From Synergistaceae bacterium (lineage in GTDB: Bacteria > Synergistota > Synergistia > Synergistales > Aminobacteriaceae): a DNA stretch of 24,788 nt. Under the pieces are notes generated by a model. That model worked only from the letters and a program-made list of their open reading frames with translations, did not search any database and was not told the origin of the DNA. This document shows, piece after piece, positions 14,688-23,152 of the stretch. The stretch covers positions 1 through 24,788 of the forward strand of contig JALHFZ010000019.1 of assembly GCA_022837505.1 (NCBI GenBank). Reading direction: 5' to 3'. The position numbers and the translations under genes were made by a program. How positions within the stretch are numbered: the first letter of the stretch is position 1; every line of letters begins with the position of its first letter.

Positions 14688-14726
14688 AAAAAACGGAGGC
14701 CCTTTTAAAAGGGCCTCCGTTTTTTT
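14687..14726. terminator. Bidirectional terminator between hypE and ymdB
   Basis: An almost perfectly palindromic hairpin (ACGGAGGCCC with GGGCCTCCGT, bases TTTTAAAA at the centre) is flanked by A-runs on the left and T-runs on the right. It can end both the hyp transcript (+) and the ymdB transcript (-). The ymdB stop codon lies within its T-run. Confidence 0.93.
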
Positions 14727-15504
14727 ATCGGGAAAGTCTTTCGAAGATGCGGGAGATCTCCATCGCCCGCCCGGTTTCGTCATCCAGGGTAAGGAGGACT
14801 CCGTTCAGGGCGAGTCCGTCCCCCGAAACTTCAAATTTTGAGGGCATGCCGGTGAGGAACCTCGGCAGTACGCCGTCGAACTTCATTCCGATGGAGCTTC
14901 TGTGCCCGCCGGTCATCCCCGCATCGGTGATGTAGGCCGTACCGCCGGGAAGGACCTCCTCATCGGCGGTCTGAACATGGGTATGGGTTCCGATGACTGC
15001 CGCGGCTCTGCCGTCGAGATAGTGGCCGAGGGCTTTCTTCTCAGAGGAGGCCTCGGCGTGGAAGTCGACGAAAAAGGGGACGTCTGCTGCCCCGGCGAGT
15101 ATTTCATCCGCCTTCCGGAAGGGGCAGTCAATGGGGGACATGAAGACCCTCCCCTGGAGGTTCATCACTCCGAGACGGAGTTTTCCACTGGAAAGGATCG
15201 TCCACCCCTGGCCGGGACACCCTTCAGGATAGTTCGCCGGGCGAAGGATCCTTCCGTCCCCGGCAAGGAGGGCAACCCCCTCGTTTTTGTCCCAGATGTG
15301 GTTTCCAGAGGTCATGGCGTCTATTCCCAGGCTGAAGAGCTCCTCCGCGGTTTTTCCGGTGATCCCCCTTCCCGCGGCGGCATTCTCGCAGTTCGCGAGG
15401 ATAAAGTCGAAGGGCCCCATGGCGCTTTGAAGAACGGGAAGGAGGGCCGCGGCGGTTTTTCTTCCGGGACTCCCCATAATATCGCCGATAAAGAGAATTT
15501 TCAT
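14725..15504 (-). CDS. ymdB: YmdB-family metallophosphoesterase
   Basis: YmdB is a metal-dependent phosphodiesterase that hydrolyses 2',3'-cyclic nucleotides in vitro and influences RNA turnover and biofilm decisions in Bacillus. The 259-residue product shows the family's metal-binding motifs in order: GDIMGSPGR, NCENAAAGRGI, SGNHIWD, VDFHAEASSEK, GTHTHVQTAD and ITDAGMTG. It lies 16 bases after rny, the usual pairing, and ends at the shared terminator. The ATG at 15504 gives the canonical MKILFIGDI start. Confidence 0.93.
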   Translation of the reverse strand: MKILFIGDIMGSPGRKTAAALLPVLQSAMGPFDFILANCENAAAGRGITGKTAEELFSLGIDAMTSGNHIWDKNEGVALLAGDGRILRPANYPEGCPGQGWTILSSGKLRLGVMNLQGRVFMSPIDCPFRKADEILAGAADVPFFVDFHAEASSEKKALGHYLDGRAAAVIGTHTHVQTADEEVLPGGTAYITDAGMTGGHRSSIGMKFDGVLPRFLTGMPSKFEVSGDGLALNGVLLTLDDETGRAMEISRIFERLSR

Positions 15505-15520
15505 GACGACTGCAGGCTCT

Positions 15521-17062
15521 TTACTTCGCGTATTCCGTGGCCCGGGTCTCCCGGGTCACGGTGACCTTGATCTGGCCGGGGTACTTCATCTCCTCTTCGA
15601 TCTTTCGTGCGATGTCATAGGCAATTTTATGGACCATCCCCTCGTCGGAGATGTTCGGAGAGATGATTACCCGCACTTCCCGGCCTGCCTGGATGGCATA
15701 GGCCTTGCTGACTCCGTTGAATCCCCTGGCCAGCTCTTCGAGCTTCTCGAGGCGCTTTACGTAGGCGTCGAGGCTCTCCCTGCGGGCTCCCGGGCGGGCT
15801 GCGCTTACTGCGTCGGCCGCCGCGACGATGACGTCGTAGACCGTCTTCGCCTCCTGGTCCTCATGATGGGAGGCTATGGCGCTCACCACATCGGGCGATT
15901 CGTTGTACCGCCGGGCGAGATCCGCCCCGATGAGGGCGTGGGGCCCCTCGATCTGGTGGTCCACCGCTTTGCCGAGGTCATGGAGAAGACCGGCTCGGCG
16001 GGCAAGTTCCTCGTCCAGCCCGAGTTCCGCGGCGATCATCCCCGAGATGAAGGAGACCTCGAGGCTGTGCTGAAGGGAGTTCTGCCCGTAGCTGAAGCGG
16101 TATCGAAGCTGTCCGATGGTCCGGATAAGCTCTGGGTGCATATTCTTGATCCCCGTCTCGAGAATGGCCTGTTCCCCCGCCTCGATGATCTTTTCCTCCA
16201 CATCCTTTGCAGCCTTTTCGATGAGTTCCTCTATTCTGGCCGGATGGATTCTTCCGTCGGTGATGAGCCGTTCGAGGGAGAGGCGGGCAACCTCCCGCCG
16301 TACGGGATCGAAGCTGCTGATGGTCACCGCTTCGGGGGTGTCGTCCACGATGAGATCGACCCCTGCGATGGTCTCGAAGGTCCGGATGTTTCTGCCCTCT
16401 CTGCCGATGATGCGCCCCTTCATTTCGTCCGATGGAAGGTGAACCACGCTTACGGATGCCTCGGAGGTGTGTTCCACAGCGCACCGCTGTACGGCGGTGA
16501 CGATGATCTCCCGGGCTTTCCGGTCGGATTCCCTCTTCGCCTTTTCCTCCAGTTCCTTGAGGCGCAGCCCGAGGACAGGCTGGGCATCCTCTTCGGTCTG
16601 GCGAAGAAGGAGCTCCCGGGCTTCCTCCCGGGTCAGGCGGGCGATCTCTTCAAGGCGCTCCGTCTGCTTCTGAGCGCTCTCCTGGGCCTCGAGAAGGCGG
16701 GCTTCAAGCTCTTCCTGCCTTGTCTTGAGTTCATCCTCCCGGTGGGCGATCCGGTCGAGTTTTTTGTCGAGGTTCTCCTCTTTCTGTTCAAACCGCCGCT
16801 CCGCCCGCTGAAGTTCCGCCCGGCGTTCCTTCCCCTCCCGCTCGATCTCCTGCCTGAGTCTGAACCCCTCTTCCTTTGCCTCGGTGAGTTTTTCTCTCTT
16901 GGCCTGCTCGGCGGCCTGTTGTGCCTCCTGGATGATCCTCTGGGCTCTGGAAGAAGCTCCTTCAATTTTTTTCGCCGCCAGAGTTTTGGAGATCATGAAC
17001 CCCGCTCCAAGCCCGGCAGCGACCCCCACGACTATTGCAATGATTGCTGTCATGTAATTCAT
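15521..17062 (-). CDS. rny: Ribonuclease Y (membrane-anchored endoribonuclease)
   Basis: RNase Y starts mRNA decay at the cytoplasmic membrane. Domains in order: an N-terminal transmembrane segment (AIIAIVVGVAAGLGAGFMI), a highly charged coiled coil to about residue 200, a KH domain with GRIIGREGRNIRTFE, and an HD domain with LLHDLGKAVDH and SHHED. The product is 513 residues from the ATG at 17062, normal for the family. Further in-frame TTG codons exist upstream to 17095. The GAGGAG lies 13 bases before the ATG, slightly far, so the exact start is uncertain. It follows the likely recX terminator and precedes ymdB. Confidence 0.94.
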   Translation of the reverse strand: MNYMTAIIAIVVGVAAGLGAGFMISKTLAAKKIEGASSRAQRIIQEAQQAAEQAKREKLTEAKEEGFRLRQEIEREGKERRAELQRAERRFEQKEENLDKKLDRIAHREDELKTRQEELEARLLEAQESAQKQTERLEEIARLTREEARELLLRQTEEDAQPVLGLRLKELEEKAKRESDRKAREIIVTAVQRCAVEHTSEASVSVVHLPSDEMKGRIIGREGRNIRTFETIAGVDLIVDDTPEAVTISSFDPVRREVARLSLERLITDGRIHPARIEELIEKAAKDVEEKIIEAGEQAILETGIKNMHPELIRTIGQLRYRFSYGQNSLQHSLEVSFISGMIAAELGLDEELARRAGLLHDLGKAVDHQIEGPHALIGADLARRYNESPDVVSAIASHHEDQEAKTVYDVIVAAADAVSAARPGARRESLDAYVKRLEKLEELARGFNGVSKAYAIQAGREVRVIISPNISDEGMVHKIAYDIARKIEEEMKYPGQIKVTVTRETRATEYAK

Positions 17063-17103
17063 AATACCGTGATCACTCCTCAATTTTATTTTCAAGGTGC
17101 TGA

Positions 17104-17139
17104 AAACGAAAAGACATGGACCGCACTCTTTTCCATGTC
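17104..17139 (-). terminator. Probable terminator after recX
   Basis: An 8-bp stem GACATGGA/TCCATGTC with an 11-base loop is followed by TTTTCGTTTTC on the minus strand. The loop is long and the T-run is interrupted, so termination may be partial. Confidence 0.6.
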
Positions 17140-17155
17140 CCGTCTATTTTACCGT

Positions 17156-17623
17156 TCAGGGGTCTTCGTCACAAGTCCCCCGGGCGATCTTTCTGCACAG
17201 GGATGGAGGAAAGCCCCTCCGAAGGAGCCGACCTTCGATCTTCCGCCCCTCCATTCCCCCCTCGCGCCACTCCTCAGCAAGGGCGGCCGCCCGCTCTTCC
17301 TCGTCCACTTCCTCAAGGGCGGCGGAGAGAAAGGATTCCCTCACCCCCCGCCGCCGCAGCTCGTCCCGGAGCCTGCGGCGCCCCCAGTCTGCATGGGTCT
17401 CGGCGAAGAGGAGGGCATAGGAGCGGTCATCAAGGTAACCGGCGTTTCGGTACATTCGGACGAGATCTTCCGCCCGGTCTTCATCCGCCCCCCGGACTTT
17501 CAGCTTCTCTTTAATCTGCTTCTCCGTCCACGTGCCCCGGGTGAGGAGGGATAGAAGATATTTTTCAAGGGAGTCCTCCGGGGGGTCGGAGGGAGTCAGA
17601 AGTGGATCAGGCGGTTTCCACAA
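17156..17623 (-). CDS. recX: Regulatory protein RecX
   Basis: RecX binds RecA filaments and limits their activity. The 155-residue product has the family's repeated three-helix units: LEKYLLSLLTRGTWTEKQIKEKL, then EDLVRMYRNAGYLDDRSYALLFAE, then LRDELRRRGVRESFLSAALEEV. The start is inferred as the TTG at 17623, about 10 bases after GGGAGG and overlapping the recG end by 17 bases. No other start fits before the first conserved helix. recA itself is not in the window. Confidence 0.87.
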   Translation of the reverse strand: MWKPPDPLLTPSDPPEDSLEKYLLSLLTRGTWTEKQIKEKLKVRGADEDRAEDLVRMYRNAGYLDDRSYALLFAETHADWGRRRLRDELRRRGVRESFLSAALEEVDEEERAAALAEEWREGGMEGRKIEGRLLRRGFPPSLCRKIARGTCDEDP

Positions 17624-19685
17624 GGTTCAGCGACCTCCCGAGGAGAAAAAAGAGCCGTTCCTTCAGCAGGGGCTCGCCAGCGAGTTCGGGGTCTCCCTCC
17701 ACGAGGGAGAAGGCTTCCTTCCTCGCGCACTCAAGAAGAGCCCTGTCCTTTATGAGATCGGCCACCCGAAAATCGGTGATCCCCGACTGGCGGACTCCGC
17801 ATACCTCCCCGGGACCCCGGAGTTTGAGGTCTGCCTCGGCGATGGTGAAGCCGTTTTCCGTGGAGCAGAAGACCTCAAGGCGCTCCCGGCTCTCAGGAGA
17901 GGTCGGAGTGCCGAGGAGAAAGCAGTACCCCTCAAGGTCATTTCGCCCCACCCTTCCCCGAAGCTGGTGGAGCTGGGAGAGGCCGAAGCGGATTGGGTCC
18001 TCCACCACCATCACCGTGGCCCCTGGGATGTCCACTCCCACCTCCACCACCGTGGTGGAGACGAGAAGGGAGATCTTCCCCGATTGAAAATCCTCCATGA
18101 CCTGCTGCTTTTCCTCACCGGAGAGCCGTCCGTGGAGCAGGCCCGTTCCGAGGGGGGAAAAGCGGGCCTTCAGTTCTTCCGCCCGGACCGTGGCGGCGGC
18201 GAGATCGAGAGTCTCGCTCTCCTCGATGAGGGGGCAGATCCAGAAGACCCGCTCTCCCCCCCTCATCCGCCCCTCGAGAAAGGTTATCAGCTCCGGGAGC
18301 TTCCGGGGGGAGATCAGCCTGGTGGTGATCTTTTTCCGCCCGGGAGGGCTCTCTCTGAGGACGGAGACGGAGAGGTCGCCGTAGACGGTGAGGGTCAGGG
18401 TCCGGGGGATGGGAGTGGCAGTCAGGACGAGGACGTGGGGGCTCTCCCCCTTGGAGCGGAAGGTCTGTTTCTGAAGCACGCCAAAGCGGTGCTGCTCGTC
18501 CACGATGGCGAGCCCCAGGGAGGCAAAGGCCACATTCTCAGATAAAAGGGCGTGGGTGCCGATGGCGATCCGGAGGGCTCCTGATTCAAGCCCTTCGTGG
18601 ATCTCCCTCTTCTCCCTCTGGGAGAGGGAGCCGGTGAGGAGGGCGCAGGGGATCCCCAGGGCATGGAAAACCGGGGCAAGGCGCTGGTAATGCTGGGAGG
18701 CGAGGACTTCCGTAGGGGCAAGGAGGGCTCCCTGCCGGCCTCCATCGAGGGCGGCGAGAAGGGCCAGCAGGGCCACAACCGTCTTGCCCGACCCCACATC
18801 CCCCTGAAGCAGCCTGTTCATGGGGACTGAGCGGGCCATGTCGCCGAAGATCTCCTCCGCGACCCTTTTCTGATCCTCCGTGAGGGTAAAGGGGAGATGG
18901 GCCGAGCGATAGGCCTCCACGAGAGCCCCGGGAAAAAGAGGGGGCGCCGGCGCCTCTCCTCCGGAGGCCCTGGCCTTTCTGAGGGCGAGGCCTGTCTGGA
19001 GAAGAAAAAATTCGTCGAAGGCAAGGCGTTTTCTCGCCGCCCTCCACCGCTCCCGGGATTCGGGAAAATGCATCTCCCCCACGGAGGGGGCGAGGGGGGC
19101 GAGGGCAAGGCGCTTTCTTATTCCCGAAGGGAGGAAATCGCTCAGAAGGGGGAGGTACTCCTCAAGACAGGTCCTCATGATCCGGCGGAAGGCCCTGTTC
19201 GGAAGGCCGGCGGTTCCGGGGTAGACGGGCACGATGGAGAAGGCTTTTTCATCCTCCGTCTCGTCCGTCAGGATCTCAAACTCGGGGTTGGTAAGCTGCA
19301 CCCTTCCGTTCCGGATATCCACCCGTCCGTAGAGGGCGGCCCGCACGCCGGGAAGAAACTGGGATTCGATCCCCTGCCGGTTGAACCAGACGGCCTTCCC
19401 CATCCCCTTGCCGTCGGAGAGAAGGACGGTGGTGATGGAGAGCCCTTTTTTCAGGCTCCTTCGCCCCTCGATGGCCACGACCCTCGCCACCACGGAAGAC
19501 ATGGAGCCTCCCTCAAGGGAGGAGAGGGGGGTCAGCTCCCGCCTGTCCTCATACCTCCGGGGAAAGAAGAAGAGAAGGTCATTCACACTGGCAATTCCGA
19601 GCCGTCCGAGGAGGACTTCCCGGGCGGGGCCGACGCCCTTCACATACCGGACGGGATCGGAAAGACGGCGTACCGGGGGGGTCAC
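17607..19685 (-). CDS. recG: ATP-dependent DNA helicase RecG
   Basis: RecG remodels stalled replication forks and Holliday-type junctions. The 692-residue product has normal length. It contains an N-terminal wedge/OB domain (KGVGPAREVLLGRLGI, LLFFFPRRYEDR), the Walker A GDVGSGKT, the DEQH-type box VDEQHRFG, TATPIPRTL, VEVGVDIPGATVMVVED and the helicase motif VI QLRGRVGR. The GTG start at 19685 overlaps the divIVA stop (GTGA), so the two are coupled. recX overlaps its 3' end. Confidence 0.96.
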   Translation of the reverse strand: MTPPVRRLSDPVRYVKGVGPAREVLLGRLGIASVNDLLFFFPRRYEDRRELTPLSSLEGGSMSSVVARVVAIEGRRSLKKGLSITTVLLSDGKGMGKAVWFNRQGIESQFLPGVRAALYGRVDIRNGRVQLTNPEFEILTDETEDEKAFSIVPVYPGTAGLPNRAFRRIMRTCLEEYLPLLSDFLPSGIRKRLALAPLAPSVGEMHFPESRERWRAARKRLAFDEFFLLQTGLALRKARASGGEAPAPPLFPGALVEAYRSAHLPFTLTEDQKRVAEEIFGDMARSVPMNRLLQGDVGSGKTVVALLALLAALDGGRQGALLAPTEVLASQHYQRLAPVFHALGIPCALLTGSLSQREKREIHEGLESGALRIAIGTHALLSENVAFASLGLAIVDEQHRFGVLQKQTFRSKGESPHVLVLTATPIPRTLTLTVYGDLSVSVLRESPPGRKKITTRLISPRKLPELITFLEGRMRGGERVFWICPLIEESETLDLAAATVRAEELKARFSPLGTGLLHGRLSGEEKQQVMEDFQSGKISLLVSTTVVEVGVDIPGATVMVVEDPIRFGLSQLHQLRGRVGRNDLEGYCFLLGTPTSPESRERLEVFCSTENGFTIAEADLKLRGPGEVCGVRQSGITDFRVADLIKDRALLECARKEAFSLVEGDPELAGEPLLKERLFFLLGRSLNLVETA

Positions 19686-20164
19686 CGTGCCGCGTCGTCC
19701 TCTCCGGCGGTCCGGTCTTCCTCTCCGTCCACGAGGGCGGCAAAGCGGGAGAGCATGGAGCGGAACTCGGCCCTGGTCTCCTGCCTGATCTGCCGCAGGC
19801 GCTGAATCTCCCTGCGCTCTCCGTCCCGGGCGGCCGTTGCCTCCGCGAGGATCTGCTTCGCTGCGAGCCGGGCCTCCGAGAGGATCGCGTCCGCCTGGCG
19901 GCTGGCCGCATCCTCCTTCGCCTCGGCGGACTTCTGTGCCATGAGAAGGGTCCCCTGAAGGGTCTCCTTCAGATTGTCATATTCCAGGATCTGCTCCCGC
20001 AGGCGTTCAACCTGCCGTTCAAGGTCGGCGCACCGAAGGGAATACTGCTGGATATCCTCCGCAGCCCGATCGAGAAATTCATCCACTTCATCCGGGGCAT
20101 ACCCCCGGAGAGCTCTGCCGAAAGTCTTTGTCTCCAGATCCCTCGAGGTAAGCAGTTCAGACAC
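19682..20164 (-). CDS. divIVA: DivIVA-domain protein
   Basis: DivIVA-type proteins form coiled-coil scaffolds at curved membranes, at poles and division sites. The 160-residue product has the family N-terminus LTSRDLETKTFGRALRGYAPDEVDEFLD, followed by a long charged coiled coil (about residues 30-140). The GTG start at 20164 overlaps sepF by 8 bases, and the stop overlaps recG by 4. Placement beside sepF supports a role in division or pole organisation. Confidence 0.9.
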   Translation of the reverse strand: MSELLTSRDLETKTFGRALRGYAPDEVDEFLDRAAEDIQQYSLRCADLERQVERLREQILEYDNLKETLQGTLLMAQKSAEAKEDAASRQADAILSEARLAAKQILAEATAARDGERREIQRLRQIRQETRAEFRSMLSRFAALVDGEEDRTAGEDDAAR

Positions 20165-20543
20165 CCTTTGTTTCCTCCCATTCCTCTATCATCGTCTTTT
20201 TCGGGGCGACGAGGAAGACCCCTCCCGCAACCCGCACGACCCTTCCCCGGCTGGCCGAGGCCACACCGCAGAGAAAGTCGAGAAGGCTCTGGCCGGGCTC
20301 CCGCTCCATCCCCCGGAGATCAAGAAGGACCATCCGCCCCTTGCGGAGCTCCTCCGCGAGCTCTTCCTTCCGTTCTACCCCGGCGGAGCCCCGGAGCAGA
20401 ATAATATCCGCCTGCTTCAGGGGGGGGCGGAGGATCCGCTCCTCCCGCTCCTCGAGCCCGTTTGTCCGTTCGGCGTCCTCATCTTCGAACTCTTCTCCGT
20501 TCCTGTCCACAAGCCCGAGAAGGGCCATGAGGCGTTCAAGCAC
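20157..20543 (-). CDS. sepF: Cell division protein SepF
   Basis: SepF anchors FtsZ filaments to the membrane and aligns them at the septum. The 128-residue product begins with a short amphipathic N-terminus (MLERLMALLGLV), then an acidic linker, then the SepF core ADIILLRGS...VLLDLRGMEREPGQSLLDFLCG...GGVFLVAP. The GTG start at 20543 has GGAGGTGA about 6 bases upstream. It lies 16 bases after the YggS gene and overlaps divIVA, the typical division-cluster arrangement. Confidence 0.92.
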   Translation of the reverse strand: MLERLMALLGLVDRNGEEFEDEDAERTNGLEEREERILRPPLKQADIILLRGSAGVERKEELAEELRKGRMVLLDLRGMEREPGQSLLDFLCGVASASRGRVVRVAGGVFLVAPKKTMIEEWEETKGV

Positions 20544-20559
20544 TCTTCTTCACCTCCGC

Positions 20560-21258
20560 TTACGTTCCTCTTCGTTCTCCGAAGAGGGCGGAACCGATGC
20601 GGACCATGGTGCTTCCTTCTTCTATGGCCCAGGAAAAATCGCCGCTCATCCCCATGGAAAGCTCGGGCAGAGGGAGGGAAAATTCCCTCCGGGCCTTTTC
20701 GGCCAGTTCCCTCAGGGAGGCGAAGGACCGCCGTACCCGAGCCTCATCCTCCGTCAGGGGACCGATGGTCATCAGCCCCTCCACGGAGAGAAAGGGACAC
20801 TCTCCGATGATCTTCCCGAGGGCCGGAAGGGCTTCCCCGGGAAGAAGGCCCATCTTTGATTCCTCTCCCGATGTGTTGACCTCCACGAGGACGGGAAGAA
20901 CCCTTCCCGTCCTCTCCCCCTCGGCGGAGAGACGCTTCGCAAGGTCAAGGGAGTCCACCGAGTCGACGGAGGAGACCTCTCCGAAGACCTTTCTGACCTT
21001 GTTCTTCTGCAGATGGCCTATCAGGCGCCACCGGACAGAGATATTTTCAGGCCACCGGGCTTTTTTTTCAAGCAGTTCCTGAACGCGGTTCTCCCCCACG
21101 GCGGTGACGCCCCACCGTACCGCTTCAATTATATCCTCCACGGGACGGGTCTTCGTTACGGCCACGAAAAGTATGTCCTCTTCCCTTCGACCGCTTCTTT
21201 TCGCCGCAGTGCGGATCTCCTCCCGAAGACGGGCCAGGTTTTCCCTTATATTCACCAT
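20560..21258 (-). CDS. YggS/PLPBP-family pyridoxal phosphate homeostasis protein
   Basis: This cytoplasmic PLP-binding protein helps keep vitamin B6 and amino acid pools in balance and has no proven catalytic reaction. The 232-residue product shows the PLP lysine in LFVAVTKTRP. It also shows AVGENRVQE, RLIGHLQKNK, VEVNTSGEESKMG and the C-terminal phosphate-binding SMGMSGDFSWAIEEGSTMVRIGSALFG. The ATG at 21258 overlaps the upstream gene's stop by 7 bases. It commonly lies just upstream of sepF in many bacteria, as here. Confidence 0.93.
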   Translation of the reverse strand: MVNIRENLARLREEIRTAAKRSGRREEDILFVAVTKTRPVEDIIEAVRWGVTAVGENRVQELLEKKARWPENISVRWRLIGHLQKNKVRKVFGEVSSVDSVDSLDLAKRLSAEGERTGRVLPVLVEVNTSGEESKMGLLPGEALPALGKIIGECPFLSVEGLMTIGPLTEDEARVRRSFASLRELAEKARREFSLPLPELSMGMSGDFSWAIEEGSTMVRIGSALFGERRGT

Positions 21259-22181
21259 AGTTGTATTTTTCCCTCCCGGGCGTTCTGGGCTGACCGGACG
21301 ACGAGATTTCCCGGCGTCAACCCCGAGGTGACGAAAAAACGCCCCTGTTCTACCGGCATACCCCGGATCTCCTGAAAGCGGACCATATTTCCCTCAACCT
21401 GAAGTACGCCCTGCCTCCCCTCCCGGTGGATCACCGCTGTCTCCGGAACGGAGAGGCCCGTCTTCTCCTCTGACTCCAGCAGGAGGTCGAGCTCCCGGGA
21501 GCGGATAATATCCGCAGGAAAAAACGGCAAAGTGACGTAGAGCTTCACCGTCCGGCCGTGGAAACGGGATACCCGCACATCGACCTTCTGAGCCCACCCC
21601 AGGTCCTCTCTTTTCAGCCTGATGAACCCTCTGCGGATGTCCCGCTCATGGGAGGGAGCCACATCCGCGTAGAGAATGCACCGCAGGTCCTGGGGCTGGG
21701 GGATGAGCTTCCCCACCGCCTGTCCCTTCTCCACTGTCCCCCCCTGGGGAAAGAACTCCGGGAGGGGAGACCTGGGAAGGGGGGAGAGATCATTCCAGAA
21801 ATCCTTGTAGGCCCATTTTCCCTCAGCGCCATCCAGGGCCGGAAGAAAGTACCCCACATCCTCCGCCCGGACGGCCATCTTCCCCTTGGAAGTTTCCACC
21901 ACTGCCAGGGTCTCCCCCTTCCGAACCCGGCGGGGCTCAAGGGAGGGGTAGGTGACCCTTCCGCTCCATTTCGACGGTACGACCGTCTCCCGCCAGATGA
22001 GGATCCCCCGGACAGGGATCCGCTCCGTATGGGTATAGGGGACGGCGGAGATCACCTCCGGATTGAGGAGCCTCTGGTGCTCCCACCAGAGGAAATAGAC
22101 CTTTACCGTTCCTGCCGCCACGGCGAGTATTATGGCGAAATAGAAAAAGCGTTTCAGCACCCAGGCAAGTTTTTGACTCAA
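21252..22181 (-). CDS. HlyD-like membrane-anchored protein in the division cluster
   Basis: This 309-residue protein has one N-terminal transmembrane segment (about residues 10-31) and an extracytoplasmic part. That part has the split biotinyl-lipoyl-like layout of membrane fusion proteins: VRGILIWRETVVPSKWSGRV, then RVRKGETLAVV, a second half GGTVEKGQAVGKLIP, and a C-terminal beta region ending GLTPGNLVVRSAQNAREG. No transporter or outer-membrane channel gene lies nearby. The TTG start at 22181 overlaps the dehydrogenase stop (TTGA), with GGAGCG 9 bases before. HlyD-like proteins of unknown role are known next to yggS-sepF in other bacteria. A role at the envelope during division is inference. 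Confidence 0.75.
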   Translation of the reverse strand: MSQKLAWVLKRFFYFAIILAVAAGTVKVYFLWWEHQRLLNPEVISAVPYTHTERIPVRGILIWRETVVPSKWSGRVTYPSLEPRRVRKGETLAVVETSKGKMAVRAEDVGYFLPALDGAEGKWAYKDFWNDLSPLPRSPLPEFFPQGGTVEKGQAVGKLIPQPQDLRCILYADVAPSHERDIRRGFIRLKREDLGWAQKVDVRVSRFHGRTVKLYVTLPFFPADIIRSRELDLLLESEEKTGLSVPETAVIHREGRQGVLQVEGNMVRFQEIRGMPVEQGRFFVTSGLTPGNLVVRSAQNAREGKIQLW

Positions 22182-23152
22182 GTGGGCTTTCGCTCCATCT
22201 CCTTCCCGTTGAGGCAGGACAGGGGAGGTTCTCCTGCCGCCAGGCGGTCAGCGTTTTCAAGGATGAACCGGAGGACCCCCTCAAGGGAGGCGTCGTTGAC
22301 CCCCCCGATATGGGGCGTGACCACCACCCGGGGGTTTGCGAGAAGGGGATCATCCGTCCGGTGGGGCTCTTCCCACAGGACATCGAGCCCCGCGCCGGCG
22401 ATCCCCCCTCCGTCAAGGGCCCGTTCGAGGGCAGAGCGGTCAACCACGGGCCCCCGGGCCACGTTGATGAAAAAGGCGTCCCGGTCCATGGCCGAAAAGA
22501 GGGAATCCCCGACGATCCTCTCCGTCTCCGGGGTCAGGGCGAGGGCGCAGACCACGAACCGGGCCCCCCGGACGGCCTCGGCCATCTCCTCCAGGGGGTA
22601 GAAGGCGTCCACCCCCCAGGCCGCCCCTCCGTCCCCGGGAGGGGTTCTGTTCACCCCGGCGACGGTCATGCCGAAGGCCTTCATCCGGGAGGTTATGGAC
22701 CGCCCCACGTTCCCGAGCCCGAGGACGCAGCCCTTCTTCTTCCACAGGGTGATCCCCGGAGGAGTATAGACCTTTCCCTCGAGCAGCTTTTCCTGTGCCC
22801 GGAAAAACCGCTTCGCCAGCAGGAGCATATGAAGAAAGGCGATCTCGGCGACCCCCTCGGCGTTTCCCGTCCCGAGGGAGGGGACGTTGCAGGCGAAGAT
22901 CCCCCGCCTCGAGCAGGCCCCGAGGTCGATCCCCTCGGCACCGGCCCCCCACTGCTGCACCAGCCGCAGGGCGGGAGCTCCCGAGAGGAATTCATCCCCC
23001 ACCTTCATGGGGCGGACGACGAGCATCTCGGCCGTGCCGAGGGAGTCTCCGTCGGCCTCAGGATCGGCGATGAAATAATCATGGCCGGAAAAAGCCCCGG
23101 CGATGATCTCCTTCAGGCGAAGAAACTCCCTCCCCCAGAAGACGACCTTCAT
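22178..23152 (-). CDS. D-isomer-specific 2-hydroxyacid dehydrogenase family protein
   Basis: Enzymes of this family reduce 2-keto acids or oxidise D-2-hydroxyacids with NAD(P). The 324-residue product has the Rossmann motif GLGNVG and the catalytic triad residues: Arg in INVARGPVVDRSAL, Glu in DVLWEEP and His in VTPHIGG. It lacks the C-terminal ACT domain of many SerA enzymes, so phosphoglycerate dehydrogenase is not certain. The ATG at 23152 overlaps the folE2 stop as ATGA, with GGGAGG 9 bases upstream, and is preferred over an in-frame upstream start. Substrate cannot be told from sequence. Confidence 0.88.
   Translation of the reverse strand: MKVVFWGREFLRLKEIIAGAFSGHDYFIADPEADGDSLGTAEMLVVRPMKVGDEFLSGAPALRLVQQWGAGAEGIDLGACSRRGIFACNVPSLGTGNAEGVAEIAFLHMLLLAKRFFRAQEKLLEGKVYTPPGITLWKKKGCVLGLGNVGRSITSRMKAFGMTVAGVNRTPPGDGGAAWGVDAFYPLEEMAEAVRGARFVVCALALTPETERIVGDSLFSAMDRDAFFINVARGPVVDRSALERALDGGGIAGAGLDVLWEEPHRTDDPLLANPRVVVTPHIGGVNDASLEGVLRFILENADRLAAGEPPLSCLNGKEMERKPT

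Noticed and set aside
15503..17554. 683-codon open frame on the + strand antisense to rny/recX
   Set aside because: It mirrors the G/C third-position bias of the true minus-strand genes rny and recX. Its translation is low-complexity with no motifs. The same applies to long + frames opposite grdC, grdE, recG and the NSS gene.
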